Assembly: GCF_022682495.2 (NCBI RefSeq)
Contig: NC_071391.1
Coordinates: forward strand, 42,375,998 to 42,439,997
Length of the DNA stretch: 64,000 bases
Direction: 5' to 3'
DNA from: Desmodus rotundus
Lineage: Eukaryota > Chordata > Mammalia > Chiroptera > Phyllostomidae
Part shown: piece by piece, positions 13,367 through 24,408 of the stretch
Position numbering within the stretch: position 1 is the first letter of the stretch
Layout: each line of letters opens with the position of its first letter
The notes under the pieces: generated by a model
What the model saw: the letters and a program-made list of their open reading frames with translations, nothing else
What the model was told of the DNA's origin: nothing
The model's database searches: none
Translations under genes and position numbers: made by a program

Positions 13367-14206
13367 TGTATGTTTGAGGTGGGTGGTGAAGAGTGTGGGT
13401 ACAATGAAGTAGAGTTTATGAACTATGCTGTACTTCTCACACTCTTATTAGAGACATGAGTACTATATAGATTAGGACACACCTTTATAAATGTAAGAAC
13501 AGGGTTTTGGAAAAACAGCAAGAAATAGTGATATCCCAGAGCAGCAAGAGTAAGAAGCTATTACAAATCTTGGGCCCAAAGGACAAAGAGGAGGCAAGCA
13601 GAACTTACCGTGGGTACTTCTGTATAGAAGGTCACCAGGCAGAAGCTGTGGACTTGGTATATGAAGGTAAGGAAGCCATGGGAATAAATGTTTCAAAGTC
13701 ATTCTCGACCTGCCTTCTCATTTTCTGTTACTGTAGTAAAAAAAAACAAAATCCAGGCTAATTTCCCCATGTGAAGATCCTTAATCACATTGACAGTATC
13801 CTTTTTACCATGTAAGGTAACATATGTACAGGGGACTAGGACGTGGACATCTCTGTGGGCCCATTATTCTGCCTAACATACTGTGGTCAAGTAAAATGAA
13901 TGGGAGGCAGTGATAAGTGCTTGGCTAAAATGAGAGATGACGAATTTATAAATGGTGCCAACTGCTCAGTTGTGTGATTGCCATCATGCAAATAAAACCC
14001 TGTGATTTGCCTTTTCATTTGCAAATTCCAATGGTGCTGTTCAGAATGTGCTGCCCTCTCTGAGCCCTGATGCCTGTGATCTGAAGGATACCTTGTGTGG
14101 GAGACCGAGCTGGTCCTGGTATCTCCATGGCTCACAGAGTTAGAGTTGGTTATAGGGTTTGTTGAGAGGACATACCTGTGCAGTAAATGCTATTTTACTT
14201 TGTTAA
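13367..14206. other. Intergenic, unit A; no gene seen
   Basis: Between the MITE and the HAL1 insertion. The only open frames are short and not recognisable. The stretch is retained in unit B at 44560-45405. A short poly(A) lies at 13738-13746. Confidence 0.5.
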
Positions 14207-14222
14207 TTGTCACTACATTCTT
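14207..14222. repeat. Target-site duplication, 3' side of HAL1-like insertion
   Basis: ttgtcactacattctt here and ttgtcactgcattctt at 16040-16055, with one mismatch in 16. Unit B has a single copy, cactacattcttgtgaatag, around 45408, which is the empty site. Confidence 0.9.
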
Positions 14223-14591
14223 TTTTTTTAATATATTTATTGATTATGCTATTACAGTTGTCCCATTCCCCCCCCACTCCACTACATCCTGCCCACCCCC
14301 CTCCCTCCCACATTCCCCCCCATAGTTCATGTCCATGGGTCATACTTATAAGTTCTTTGGCTTCTACATTTCCTACACTATTTTTACCCTCCCCCTGTCT
14401 ATTTTCCACCTATCATCTATGCTAATTATTCTCTGTACCTTTCCCCCTCTCTCCCCCTCCCACTCCTTTAATGACAACCCTCATGTTCTAGTTGTTTGCC
14501 TAGTTTGCTCTCGTTTTTGTTTTAGGTGTGGTTGTTAATAACTGTGAGTTTGCTGTCATTTTTACTGTTCCAATTTTTGATCTTCTTTTTC

Positions 14592-15281
14592 TTAGGTAAC
14601 TCCCTTTAACATTTCATATAATAAGGGCTTGGTGATGATGAGCCTCTTCAACTTGACCTTATCTGAGAAGCACTTTATCTTCCCTTCCATTCTAAGTGAT
14701 AGCTTTGCTGGATACAGTAATCTTGGATGTAGGTCCTTGCGTTTAATCTTGGGTAATGTAATTATGATGTGCCTTGGTGTGTTCCTCCTTGTGTCCAGCT
14801 TCTTTGGGACTCTCTGAGCTTCCTGGACTTCCCGGAAGTCTATTTCCTTTGCCAGATTAGGGAAGTTCTCCTTCATTATTTGTTCAAATAAGTTTTCAAT
14901 TTTTTGTTCTTCCTCTTCTCCTTCTGGCACCCCTATAATTCAGATGTGGGAACGTTTCAAGGCGTCTGGGAGGTTCCTAAGCCTCTCCTCATTTTTCCAA
15001 GTTCTTGTTTCTTCATTCTTTTCTGGTTGGATGTTTCTTTCTTCCTTCTGGTCCACAGCGTTGATCTGAGTCCCAGTTTCCTTCGCATCACTATTGGTTC
15101 CCTGTACATTTTCCTTTGTTTCTCTTAGCATAGGCTTCATTTTTTCATCTGTTTTTCGAATAGATTCAACCAAGTCTGTGAGCATATTGATAACCAGTGC
15201 TTTGAACTGTGCATCCAATAGGTTGGCTATCTCTTCGTTGCTTAGTTGTATTTTTTCTGGAGCTTTGAAGTGTTCTGTCAT
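14592..15281 (-). pseudogene. L1-type ORF1 of the HAL1-like element, with one in-frame stop and a central deletion
   Basis: RNA-binding ORF1p-like frame in two same-frame blocks, 15281-14940 and 14939-14592, separated by a single TGA at 14940-14942. The N-terminal part has charged, probably coiled-coil sequence. The second part has the conserved IIGVPEGE, FPNLAKEI and TPRHIII motifs of the RNA-recognition domain. It then jumps in frame to the C-terminal YPAKLS block. Compared with full L1 ORF1p, roughly 50-60 residues between these motifs are missing. The TGA may be a private mutation of this copy. An A-run at 15291-15307 just upstream may have slipped. Confidence 0.8.
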
Positions 15282-15309
15282 TTGGGCTATTTTTTTTTTT
15301 TTTTTTTGT

Positions 15310-16036
15310 CTTGGCGCGTCTGTTACTTTAAGGGGCAGAGCCTTAGGTGTTCACCAGGGCGGGGTAACGCTGGTTGCTGCGCTGTGACGCTGTACGAGGG
15401 GGAGGGGCCGAGTGGGAGCAATGGCGCCCGCCTCACTCTCCTCCGGATTTCAATCTTTCACTCCGTTACCCACAATCAAACTGGGCCACTCTGGTGCTGG
15501 TTCCCGAGTAAGTGGGCCTGTACACACTCTAGGCCCCTGTGGGTCTCTCCAACAACCTCTTCTGTGAGGCTGGGAGTCTCTCCTGCTGCCACCCCAGGGG
15601 TGCTTTCAATCAGAGGTTTGAGGCTTTATTTCCCGGAGCTGGAGCCCTGGGTTGCACGGTCTGCTTCGTTGCCTGCCGTTCGTCAGGTTTATCTGTGGGC
15701 GAATTTGGTGCCGCAGGGTGCTACCCGCTGCTCTGCCTGCCCCACTCACCACCACTCTGAGTCCGGCCCTCTCGGTTTATCTGCGCAAATGTGGGGCTGC
15801 AGGGTCTGCTAGTGCTCGGACTGCCTGGGCCATTTGTCCCACACTCCGCCAGTCTCAGTCCCGCCACAGCCACGTGAGTCCTCTCCACCCCGGTGCCCGT
15901 CTCCGCCCCTCCTACCAGTCTGGATGAATGATTATTTTCTGTTTCCTTGGTGTTGGTCCCCCTTGCTGTTCGACTCTCTGTCAGTTCTGGTTGTGCGAGG
16001 AGGCGCAGTGTGTCTACCTACGCCGCCATCTTGGTT
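15310..16036 (-). promoter_or_regulatory. CpG-rich 5' UTR / presumed internal promoter of the HAL1-like element
   Basis: This is the only strongly GC-rich, CpG-containing stretch in the window, and it sits at the 5' end of the element. L1-type elements carry their RNA polymerase II promoter in the 5' UTR, so promoter activity is inferred, not shown. The long open frames on either strand here come from base composition and do not look like proteins. Confidence 0.55.
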
Positions 16037-16055
16037 CTCTTGTCACTGCATTCTT

Positions 16056-17050
16056 GTGAATAGTTTACACACAGCTGTGGTGTCATGTTGCAGCCTGTTA
16101 TTTGCCGAGAGTCCAGAGTTGGGCAATGTTCACTGGACGAAATCATTGAGTGTGGCTGCTGCATTGGTTGAGCGACACCCAAGTTTAAAATGAACAGTTG
16201 ACTTCATCCAATCACAATAAATTTTCCAAAACAATTTAGGAAACAAAGAAACTCTGGGTTATTCGCAGCAGTTTCCTTTAAGTTGTCCACTTATACCTGA
16301 CTGCAATCTCCTCTCACACTTCCTGTCAAACAACTTTCATGTCCAGGGTGGATAATTTGAGATGGAGGCAACTGTCAGTAGTGTGGAACTGTCTCTCCAG
16401 ACAAGGCACAGAACATGTGGTCGCAGAGGAAGAACTCCTCAATTGCCAGTGGAGTTTTTAAGTATCTTTTTACTTCCCCTCTCTCACGATAATTTCCATG
16501 AGGTGAGAAATTGGTCTGTTTTATTCACCAATGTGTCTTCTGGGCCTAACAGGGTCTAACACACACTGAGTCCTGAATGAAAATTTGTTGCAAAAAAAAA
16601 GAAAGAATGAAACAAAACTCTGTTATTTATTTTCATTACCTTGTAAACAAAAACATGTCTAAAAGTTGCTTGCAGAGTTTTTGGAAAAATAGAAGAAAGG
16701 AGAGCAGAAAATTATTAAATGATATGCATGAAGTTCCAGAAAAAGTTAAAACAGAAAACAGCAAATTGTAGTCAAGTTCTCAGCCATTGCATGGGCACCT
16801 AATTTGTGTGAACTAGTGGCATCTTCAGAGACATTGGTACCACAGTCCCATAGGACGCTGGGCCTACTGCATGCAGTTATTTCTTTCATCGCTCATGTTG
16901 TTTTCAGAAGTGTATCCCAGTGGAAAGTCTGGAATGCCAGTGAGTGTACTGTGGCTCCTGGAAAGAGTGGACTCCAAAAACCCAATGGGGGAATTCGTTT
17001 TTCTCTCCTTTGTCCTTGCATTCTACCCTTTCAGTTTCCATCTATGTCAG
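16056..17050. other. Intergenic between HAL1 insertion and OR10A4, unit A
   Basis: No gene is seen. There are A-rich stretches near 16590-16605. The last few hundred bases are the 3' flank of OR10A4. The sequence is colinear with unit B 45421-46418. Confidence 0.5.
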
Positions 17051-17997
17051 TCAGAGTTTCTGTGGGCCCAGGGTCCTGTGGATGGCTCGTTTCAGTGCAG
17101 CCTTCACTTCACTGTTCCTTAAACTGTAAATGATGGGGTTCAACATGGGAGTCACCACCGTGTAGGAGAGCGACAGCAGCTTCTTGTTCTCAGGAGAGGT
17201 GCTGGACCAGGGTCGGAAGTATGTGAGGATGGCAGTGCTATAGAAAAGGGAGACAACCAGGAGGTGGGAGGAACAGGTGGAGAAGGCCTTGCATTTCCCC
17301 TCAGCTGAGGGCATCCTGAAGATAGTGGAGAGGATACGAACATAGGACCCCAGGATCAGCAAGAAGGGGAAGAGGATGAAGAGAACAGTGGCTGTCAGAG
17401 CCTCTAGTTCAAACAGCGAAGTATCAGCACAGACCAGGGCAAGGACAGGGGGACTGTCACAGAAGAAGTGGTTCACCCTGTTGGGGCCACAAAAAGGGAA
17501 GCTGAAAATCCACGTGGTTTGCACAGTGGCCACCAGAAACCCTGAGCACCATGATGCAGCTGCCAGCTGGGCACAGGCCCTGCACCCATGATGACTGGGT
17601 AGCGCAGAGGGTCACAAATGGCCACATAGCGGTCATACGCCATTGTGGCCAGGAGGCAGTATTCAGCAGCCCCAAAGAAGAAGAAGAAATACATCTGAGT
17701 GGCACAGCCAAGGAAGGAGATGGTTGTGTCTTGGATGATCAGGGTCCCCAGCATCTTGGGCACAATGACCAAGTTGAAACCTATCTCCAGGAAGGACAAG
17801 TTCCTGAGGAAGAAGTACATGGGACTTTGTAGTGCAGAGTCAGCTGTAGTGACCAGGATGATAAGGATGTTGCCCATTAGGGTCACAATGTAAATGGTCA
17901 AAAAAAGGAGAAATAGTAGAGCCAGTAGCCTAGAAGACAAGGCTGAGAAACTCACAAGAACAAACTCTCTGACAGTTGTCCAGTTTCCCCACATCAT
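17051..17997 (-). pseudogene. OR10A4: OR10A4-like olfactory receptor pseudogene, unit A (1-bp frameshift)
   Basis: The two halves of an OR10A4 receptor lie in different frames: codons 1-138 from ATG 17995-17997, and the remainder from about 17580 to the stop at 17051. Unit B reads gcggccc where this copy reads gcaccc (17582-17587). One base is lost just after the VIMG residues at the start of TM4. The frameshifted product would end at 17473 after ~45 foreign residues, losing TM4-TM7. Other unit-A changes include S10R and C113Y. The rest of the coding sequence is nearly identical to unit B, so inactivation looks recent. A functional allele may still segregate, or this may be a sequencing error. 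Confidence 0.9.
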
Positions 17998-18826
17998 TCT
18001 TCTGCCCAGGATTTGGCTGGGCATTCGCACTCTGGGAAGAATTCTCCATATGTTACATAGACCTCTATTATACCCCTGGAAAAGGAACCTCCTGTGGCTT
18101 CATTCTCTACCTCTCTTGTTACAGTTGTTGAAGATCAGACAGCTGTCCTTTCAAAAATTGGAAAAACAAGTCTGACTATGGGATTCATATTTTTGGGGGG
18201 CGAACACTGACCTCTTTTTCAGACTGAACTGAGGCACACCATGGACATGCATATCTACACATCCCCTGATTTTTTCTCTTTTCTTTAGCACCAGTCACTG
18301 GTGCTAAAAAGAAGTCAGGCCAGGCCATGCATTTCTGAAGAGAAAGATCTTGAGGCACAAAGAAAGGTATTGGTGTGAGTCACGATATGTTTTCTACAAA
18401 TTAAAAGGGTGGGAAGGAGGAAAGCAAAGGAAGTGAGCCAACAGGGATTGTCGAATCCCTGAGGAGGAGTCCTGAATGTGTACCAGTCTCCTGCAGCCCA
18501 CACTCAGGTAGATTTCAGCATATTGGAGGAATCTTCATTGTAATAATGAAGAAGAACAAGGCGGGGGAGAAGGAGATAGCATTTGGCGCTGTGGGGAGTG
18601 CACAGGAGGCTGCACTGCAGAGACACTTGAGTAAAGCCCTGAGCAGGTGCAAGATGTGAAGTCAGGGTGGTGCAGGAAGGAGGGAGGTAAAGAGAAAAAA
18701 CAATGAGAAAGTGCTATTTAATTTTTGGGGGGCTGAATCCTATTCATTTTAAAAACTTCGAGCCAGGTATCACTTCTTCTATGAAAACTTCTTTTTGATA
18801 CCGTTTTCATTTCATATAAAAATTAA
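17998..18826. other. 5' flank of OR10A4, unit A, with ~0.7 kb deletion near 18543
   Basis: At about 18543 the sequence passes directly from ttcattgtaa to taatgaagaag. In unit B these points are separated by ~719 bp (47909-48627). The unit B stretch runs through an L2 element that continues into the shared sequence, so a deletion in unit A is more likely than an insertion in B. A short 'caccagtcactggtgctaaaa' imperfect palindrome lies at about 18290-18310. Confidence 0.6.
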
Positions 18827-19065
18827 CATTTATTGAGTACCAAATAAGTGCCAGGGCCTAATACAAATGTTTTGTATGGCTTATGCTGTTTGTCTGACAA
18901 CAACCTAAAGATAATAGAAACTTTTATTGGTCCCACTCTACAGCAGGCAACAGGAGGAATACAAAAATTAAGAACTTTTCCTAAGGATAGGCCGCCAGCA
19001 AGAGTTGGCATAGGGACATGCGTCCAGGGCCATGTGACTCCGAGTCATGGATTTAACCTCCAGGC
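18827..19065 (-). repeat. MIR SINE fragment, unit A
   Basis: Antisense MIR landmarks: 'tattgagtaccaaataagtgccagg' wording at 18833-18856, an AT-rich middle, 'ctctacagcaggcaacaggaggaa', and 'ggccatgtgactcc' near 19028. Matching copy in unit B at ~48913-49145. Ancient mammalian repeat. Confidence 0.7.
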
Positions 19066-19880
19066 AGCACTTCCACCCACTCTCTGAAAACCAGAAGAAG
19101 TCTGAGCTCCGGGAGAGGACAAGCTGGAGTGGTTGCCATTGAGTGACAGTAGGAGGCAAAGAGTAAGACAATTTTTTGAGAGGACCAGGACGTTTCAAGA
19201 TATTAACACTGGAGATATAAAATACCACTTTCATAGTCTTTATTTTAGAATAATTGTTAACTTATGTCTCCCTCTCATAGTCAAGATGGTACGTGCCTTG
19301 AGAGAAGAAATTATGCTACTTAACTTTTTATTTCAGTTCCTAGAAAGGTAGATGCCCAGTAAATTGTTATGGAATGAATGGATAAATAATGAAGAAAATG
19401 TGGAGAAATCAGGGAAATAACTCTATAGACAGAATGTAGAAGCATAGTGAGCTCTATGCATAAGGAATTTAGACACAAAACACTCCATGCATCAACAACA
19501 CGGCCTCACACAATATACACAGATTTAAACAGTAGTGAGTTGTAAATTATACTCAGTATCTTCCTCCACCCCAAGTCTTCTCCTTTTATCTGCCCCATTT
19601 CAGAAAATGACAATGCCCACTATATAACCCAGGAACTGGGAGGAAAATCCTTTCATTCATGCCCTAGACTTGATTACTTCTCCTTCTGAACACTGTGTCA
19701 GTGTCTCCTTCCCCATCCTACCACACTGATTGCAGATTCTGGCTCTTAGTTTCTCTGGCTTAGAATATTGTAGGAACCTCATTCCAGTTTGTTCTTTTCA
19801 AACCATCTTTGACTTATGCGTGATCTGAGAGCAACTCTGATTAAGTTACTTACCTGCTTACTGTCCTTGGGATTAAGGAC
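19066..19880. other. Intergenic, unit A
   Basis: No gene or nameable repeat is seen. Colinear with 49146-49970. Confidence 0.45.
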
Positions 19881-20335
19881 AAACCCCTTAATAAGGACTT
19901 TTTCTCTGACATGTGCTTGTTTTTCCAGTTGTGAATCCCCTACACGGCTGATGCTCTGGTCACATGAAAATGTTTTCTGTCCTGTGCACACGCCATGTCT
20001 TCTGATGCCTCCTTGCCTTCTGCAAGTGGCTCTCTATTCTTGGAAGCCTCTTCCTGCAATTGTGTATAATTTCCTGCTCATCTTGCAAGTTTCAGCTGAA
20101 ACATAATTTCCTGTGTGAAGTTTTCTTGTCTTCCCTTGGCCAAACCAAGGAATCATTTTTTAATTCTCTTAGAACACTTTGTGTCTTTCCTGTAATAGAG
20201 CACTTTTACAATTGTGTGTGTGTGCATCTAGTTATGTCATTGAATTGGTAACACTATGAGGACAAATCTATTCCTTTGTCATTGTACCTTCTGCACCTAG
20301 TGGAGTGCTGAACACCAAAGACTTAGCAATTAATG
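19881..20335 (+). repeat. L2 LINE 3' end, unit A
   Basis: Typical decayed L2 3' region: 'tgcctccttgccttctgca', then 'ttcagctgaaacataatttcctgtgtgaag', 'agagcactttta', and a tail with 'cctagtggagtgctgaacacc'. Unit B copy at ~49975-50425. It ends close to the duplication breakpoint. Confidence 0.65.
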
Positions 20336-20380
20336 CAGTCTAAGTTTTAATTATTTTTACATAAGGTTGATGACATTATT

Positions 20381-21834
20381 AACAGCTTTATTTTTTGAAC
20401 CTTAGGCACAGCTAAGTTTCGAGATCAGACCACTTCCTACTTGTCCCACAGCTACTCTCTCAATGCTACAAGATTTAGAGTTAAGAGATGACAGAATGGT
20501 GGAATGATATTTTCTAAGACTGAGAGTATGATGCTTGCCATGAATTGTTTGTGATAGGAATGGCCTTTATAGAAGTCATATTTAACTAGCTAGCCAAATA
20601 AAAAATTTAACCTGGAAGTATTGCCGGTAAACATGTCAGACATTGTCTTGAGTCAATAAGAGTGCAGGGAAAAGGAAAATGCACTAACTAGGGGGGAGAA
20701 TGATCAGCCTTCTTTTCATACGTCTTGGACACATGAAGTTTCTGACCATGTATCTCCACTGAAACCCAGACGGTCCTCTCTAATGGAACAAGGGTCATTT
20801 TCAGGTTGCAGCCACCTCACAGGAGGTCTAGTTATTGTGATGGCACACCTTTATAAGGTATCTCTCTGTTCCTCCTCTCGATTGAGTTTATTATGATTCG
20901 ATTGTCAGTGGCTTTTCTCATCAGAAGCCATAGAGCCCAGAAGACAGTGAAAAATCACCTTTAACATGCTAAAGGAAATACACTCTTCAATTCAGAATTG
21001 GTGTTACAGTAGCTCTAGGTTAGGAAAACTTAAAGCTGTTCATTGTAATCCCTAGAGAAGCACTAAAGAACCATGACTCTTACTGTGTAGATAAAGGTCT
21101 CCAAAGCCATCTGGAACCAGATCCTTCAGATGCATAGAATTGTTTGTTACAAACTCCATTCCCTTTTCTCATCATGAAATTCAGCTCTTCTGATATATTG
21201 GTTCACTTCTTATGAACTAATCTATCTGCATTAAAAGAAAACACACAGAGAAACTTGACCTGACTTAAGCCAACACTTTCCCTAGACCACTTCTAGACTC
21301 ACTCAGCAAATTTATGTTGCGAATTGAATGAGGCAGATTGTGTACGAGCAATTGGGAGTGTATCAGTAAACACAATCGGATGAAGGCTGTCTTAATGTTG
21401 AACAGAAGATTCCCTATGCTAAACTAGTGTATCTCATCACTGAAAGCTCTGTGTTACACACATGCTGAGAATATTGTGTTGTGTAGATTGTGCATTGCAC
21501 TAGTCAGTCCGGAATTTTTAAGTAGTCAAGACATTAGTGGAGATAATTTGGTTTCATAGGCATATGTAATGGACATTTGTCAATTTTTGGCTTCTGATCA
21601 TTGAATACCCTTTCTACGTTTATAGTTTTCTGTGAATTTGGGGGGATTTTAGAGGGTGTCTCACTCCACAGAACTTGAATATTACCCAAAATCCACTTTC
21701 TTTGTCTTCATTGCAGCTAGGGCATAGCATGTAACTTGCACTCAAATAGCTAGGCCCAGTCTACACCTGAAATTAAGAGGTAAGTAATACAAGAAAGCAA
21801 AGACAGCAAACCGTTTCTTGTATTTTTGAAAAAT
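20381..21834. other. Start of unit B beyond the junction; no gene seen
   Basis: This is single-copy within the window because its unit A partner would lie left of position 1. AT-rich, only short open frames, and no recognisable OR remnant or named repeat. Confidence 0.5.
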
Positions 21835-22680
21835 AGACATTTTAAAGCAGTTTCAGGTTTACAGGAAAATTGCAAAGATACATAGTACAGTGAGCTCCCA
21901 TATACCTCCTCACTTTTCCCTATTATTTTTTCTAACTTTATTTTTATTGCTGACACTATTACAGATGTCCCTATTTCTCCACCCTTTGCACACCTCCACC
22001 CAGTCCTTACTCCCCTCCCACGCCCCCCTGCCCATGGACATCAACACACTCTTCTCTGTATCTGTGGGTTATGCATATATGTTCTTGGGCTAATCCCTTC
22101 ACCTTCTTTCATGCAGTCTTCTCTCTCTGCTCCCCTCTGACAGCTGTCAGTCTGTTCCATGTGTCCATGCCTCTGGTTCTATTTTGTTCATCAGTTTATC
22201 TTACATTATTATGGTACATTTGTTACAATTAGAATAACATCGATACCTTATTATTAACTAAAGTCCATACTTTATTCAGAATTCTTTAGGATTCTTTTTA
22301 TTTTTGTATTATTATTATTATTTTTTACTGACCCTTTTTCTGATCCGTCAAATACTGTGTTACATTGAGTTGTCAGGCCTCCATAGGTTCCTCTTGGCTG
22401 TGACAATTTCTCAGACTTGTTTTCCATAACCTTTACAGCTTTGAGGAGTACTGGTCATATATTTTATGGGAAGCTCATCTATTAGAATTTTCGTGATGTT
22501 CTTCCCATGAGTAGGTTCAGGTTATGAGTTTGGGGAAGGCAGATCACAGAGAAAGTGCTATTTCCATCATATCAGCTGAAGGAGACATACTTTCCACAAG
22601 AGTTATCACTGTTGACGTTAGCCTTGATCATCTGACTAAGGTAGTGTTTTTCATCAGACAATTTCTTTTTTTTTCTTCTT
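21835..22680. repeat. Old L1-type repeat split by a younger bat L1 3' end
   Basis: The outer repeat has the familiar old-L1 wording 'gtttcaggtttacaggaaaa' (21852-21871), then continues after ~22200 with 'acattattatggtacatttg', 'cctcttggctgtgaca' and 'gaggagtactggtca'. The middle (about 21925-22200) is the antisense 3' end of a younger bat L1, with a pyrimidine-rich C/T tract and the 'ctgacagctgtcag' motif also seen in the L1 tail at ~63396. The subfamily of the outer repeat is uncertain. Confidence 0.6.
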
Positions 22681-24086
22681 TTTATGTCAGTGGCAGAGGA
22701 AGCAGCAACATCCCAATTTCCAGTTTCAGCAGAGCAGCAGCTCCAGAATCACCCTGCACTGATGGTGTTGGCAGGGTAATTGCGCCATCTAGTGTTGGAT
22801 GGTAGTTCTGTGATACTGTTTGGGTCTGTGGTTCTGGCTGAGGACCAGAATACCAGAATCGCCATTTTTCCAATATTCGTCGTTTTACATTTAATCATGC
22901 ATACTCAGTTCCTCTTACTTGCAACTAAGAGCTCTGGCTGCGACATGATATTTATTATGATTTTGGGGTGTGCATACTAAGTATTTCTTTCTTTAGAAGC
23001 TTTCTGGCCCTTTACTCCCCCTCTCCCTCCACAGAGTGAGAGAGAGTAGTTTCAAGCAGACTGCTTTTCATTGGTAGTGTGAGAAAGGCCCAGCAGCATC
23101 TATTTTGAAGGAATGAATAGGAGCATGATTCTCTCAGCGTTTCAGTTGTCCATTGCCGCATCACAAACCCTCTCAAAACCTAGTGCCTTAAAACGGTAAC
23201 TGTTTTATTATGCTCAGGATCTGTGGGTTTCGAATTTGGACAGTGGGGATGGAAATTATGTTAGATAAAGGAATTTTAGCGGATAAGGGGATGGTTGTGT
23301 GAGAATTGATTTGGGGCAAATATGTGAACTGACTTCAATGAGTTGTTGTCTAGAAGGATAATAAAAAAATTGTCCTAGGAATAAAACTAGAAAAAGTGAG
23401 TTCAAGGTACATGGAAATCGGTTTTGACCTACCCTGAGGAACACATTTGTAATAGAAAAACTATATATGAAAGAGAACAACCCAAGAACGTCAGGAGCTA
23501 TATCATTCTTCTTTAGGCAAATGCTACATACTTATTCAATAAAAAATATTATAGAGTACTTTAGGCCTCAGACATATGGTTGGAATAGAAGACGGTTGAA
23601 TTCATTTTTTACTCTGATACCCCAAAATTATATGAAATTTGGATGGATAATACCAAAAACCTTTTCTGGAGTTCTCAGGAGAGCACATTATGAACTATCA
23701 AATAATATTACCTCTAGTACTTTCTACAAAATGAAATATTATGGCATATGATCCCAGTATTAAAAAACTCTTCCAGATATTTTGATTGTTTTCGTCAGAG
23801 CCTATTCCTACATTTGTATGACAGGGACATCGAAACTTGAAACATCTTTGATATTAGAATCATGCATGCATTCATATTTCAATATAATCCAGTTTAAACT
23901 TCCTAGACTCCATTGTCACCATGCTTAAAACATGTCCATGTTAGATGAATTAACCACAAACTCCTTCAACATAACATAATAGTTTACATATTCAGGATAT
24001 AATTTACCTTTTCATCCTTTAATTTTATTCCTCTATGTTCTAGCTTAGAGAGTGGTATTCACAGTTTCTACAACATGTCCTCCATA
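22681..24086. other. Non-coding, unit B left part
   Basis: No gene is seen. A fragment near 23140-23245 ('cctagtgccttaaaacggtaactg') resembles an old interspersed repeat that I cannot assign. The rest is AT-rich unique-looking sequence. Confidence 0.45.
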
Positions 24087-24094
24087 TTCATGCT

Positions 24095-24304
24095 TTAAAA
24101 AAAAAAGATTTTATTTATTTATTTTTAGACAGAGGGGAAAGGAGGGAGAGAGAGAGAGAAACATCAGTGTGCGGTTGTCTCTCGCACACACTTCACTGGG
24201 GACCTGGCCCACAACCCAGGCATGCTCCATGACTGGGAATCAAACTGGTGATCCTTTGGTTTGCAAGCAGGTGCTTAAGCCACTGAGGCACACCAGCCAG
24301 GACC
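24095..24304 (-). mobile_element. VES-type bat SINE in unit B left part
   Basis: On the minus strand the element starts tcctggctggtgtgcctcag, has a tRNA-like head, a C/T-rich body and a tail of AAATAAATAAA repeats, ending in an A-run. It is bounded by a short repeat tcatgctt at 24087-24094 and 24305-24312. It is a different VES subtype or age from the copies at 1015 and 25541. Its unit A counterpart would be outside the window. Confidence 0.88.
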
Positions 24305-24408
24305 TCATGCTTGTTTTTTTTTTGAAATGAGCTAGTTCATAACTGCCTATCCGAGTTCTGCTCCTCTTTGAAGGATGTGACCATAGCTCAAAATGTGACA
24401 CCCAGAGG

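Larger units (their letters stand above)
14223..16039 (-). mobile_element. HAL1-like (half-L1, ORF1-only) retrotransposon, apparently full length
   Basis: Read from 16039 downward: a start with the AAGATGGCGGCGTAGG-type motif (minus strand, near 16019-16033), then a GC- and CpG-rich 5' UTR of ~0.7 kb, an A-run, one ORF1 (15281-14592), a short 3' UTR with a G-rich polypurine tract, and a terminal poly(A) (T-run 14221-14229). There is no ORF2 at all. It is flanked by a 16-bp target-site duplication and missing from unit B, so it inserted after the duplication. Complete ends, a TSD and the lack of ORF2 fit a non-autonomous element moved in trans by L1 enzymes. HAL1 families are known in mammals, including bats. 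Confidence 0.85.
1..20380 (+). repeat. Tandem segmental duplication, unit A (right-hand ~20 kb)
   Basis: Position 1 aligns with 24532, and the two stretches stay colinear to 20380/50472, apart from discrete insertions and one deletion. Order and strand of the three OR genes are the same in both units. By eye, mismatches are a few per cent outside genes and fewer inside OR coding sequence. The left end of unit A is outside the window. Correspondence stops after the shared gacattatt at 20372-20380, where unit A continues aacagc and unit B continues gaatca. Unit-A-specific changes are the HAL1-like insertion at 14223-16039, a ~0.7 kb deletion at ~18543 and the OR10A4 frameshift. Confidence 0.95.

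Noticed and set aside
14207..14538. Overlapping proline-rich frames in the C-rich tract
   Set aside because: Products of the pyrimidine-rich 3' UTR of the HAL1-like element.
15246..15812. 188-codon plus-strand frame
   Set aside because: Antisense to the GC-rich HAL1 5' UTR. Low stop frequency comes from base composition, and there is no protein similarity.
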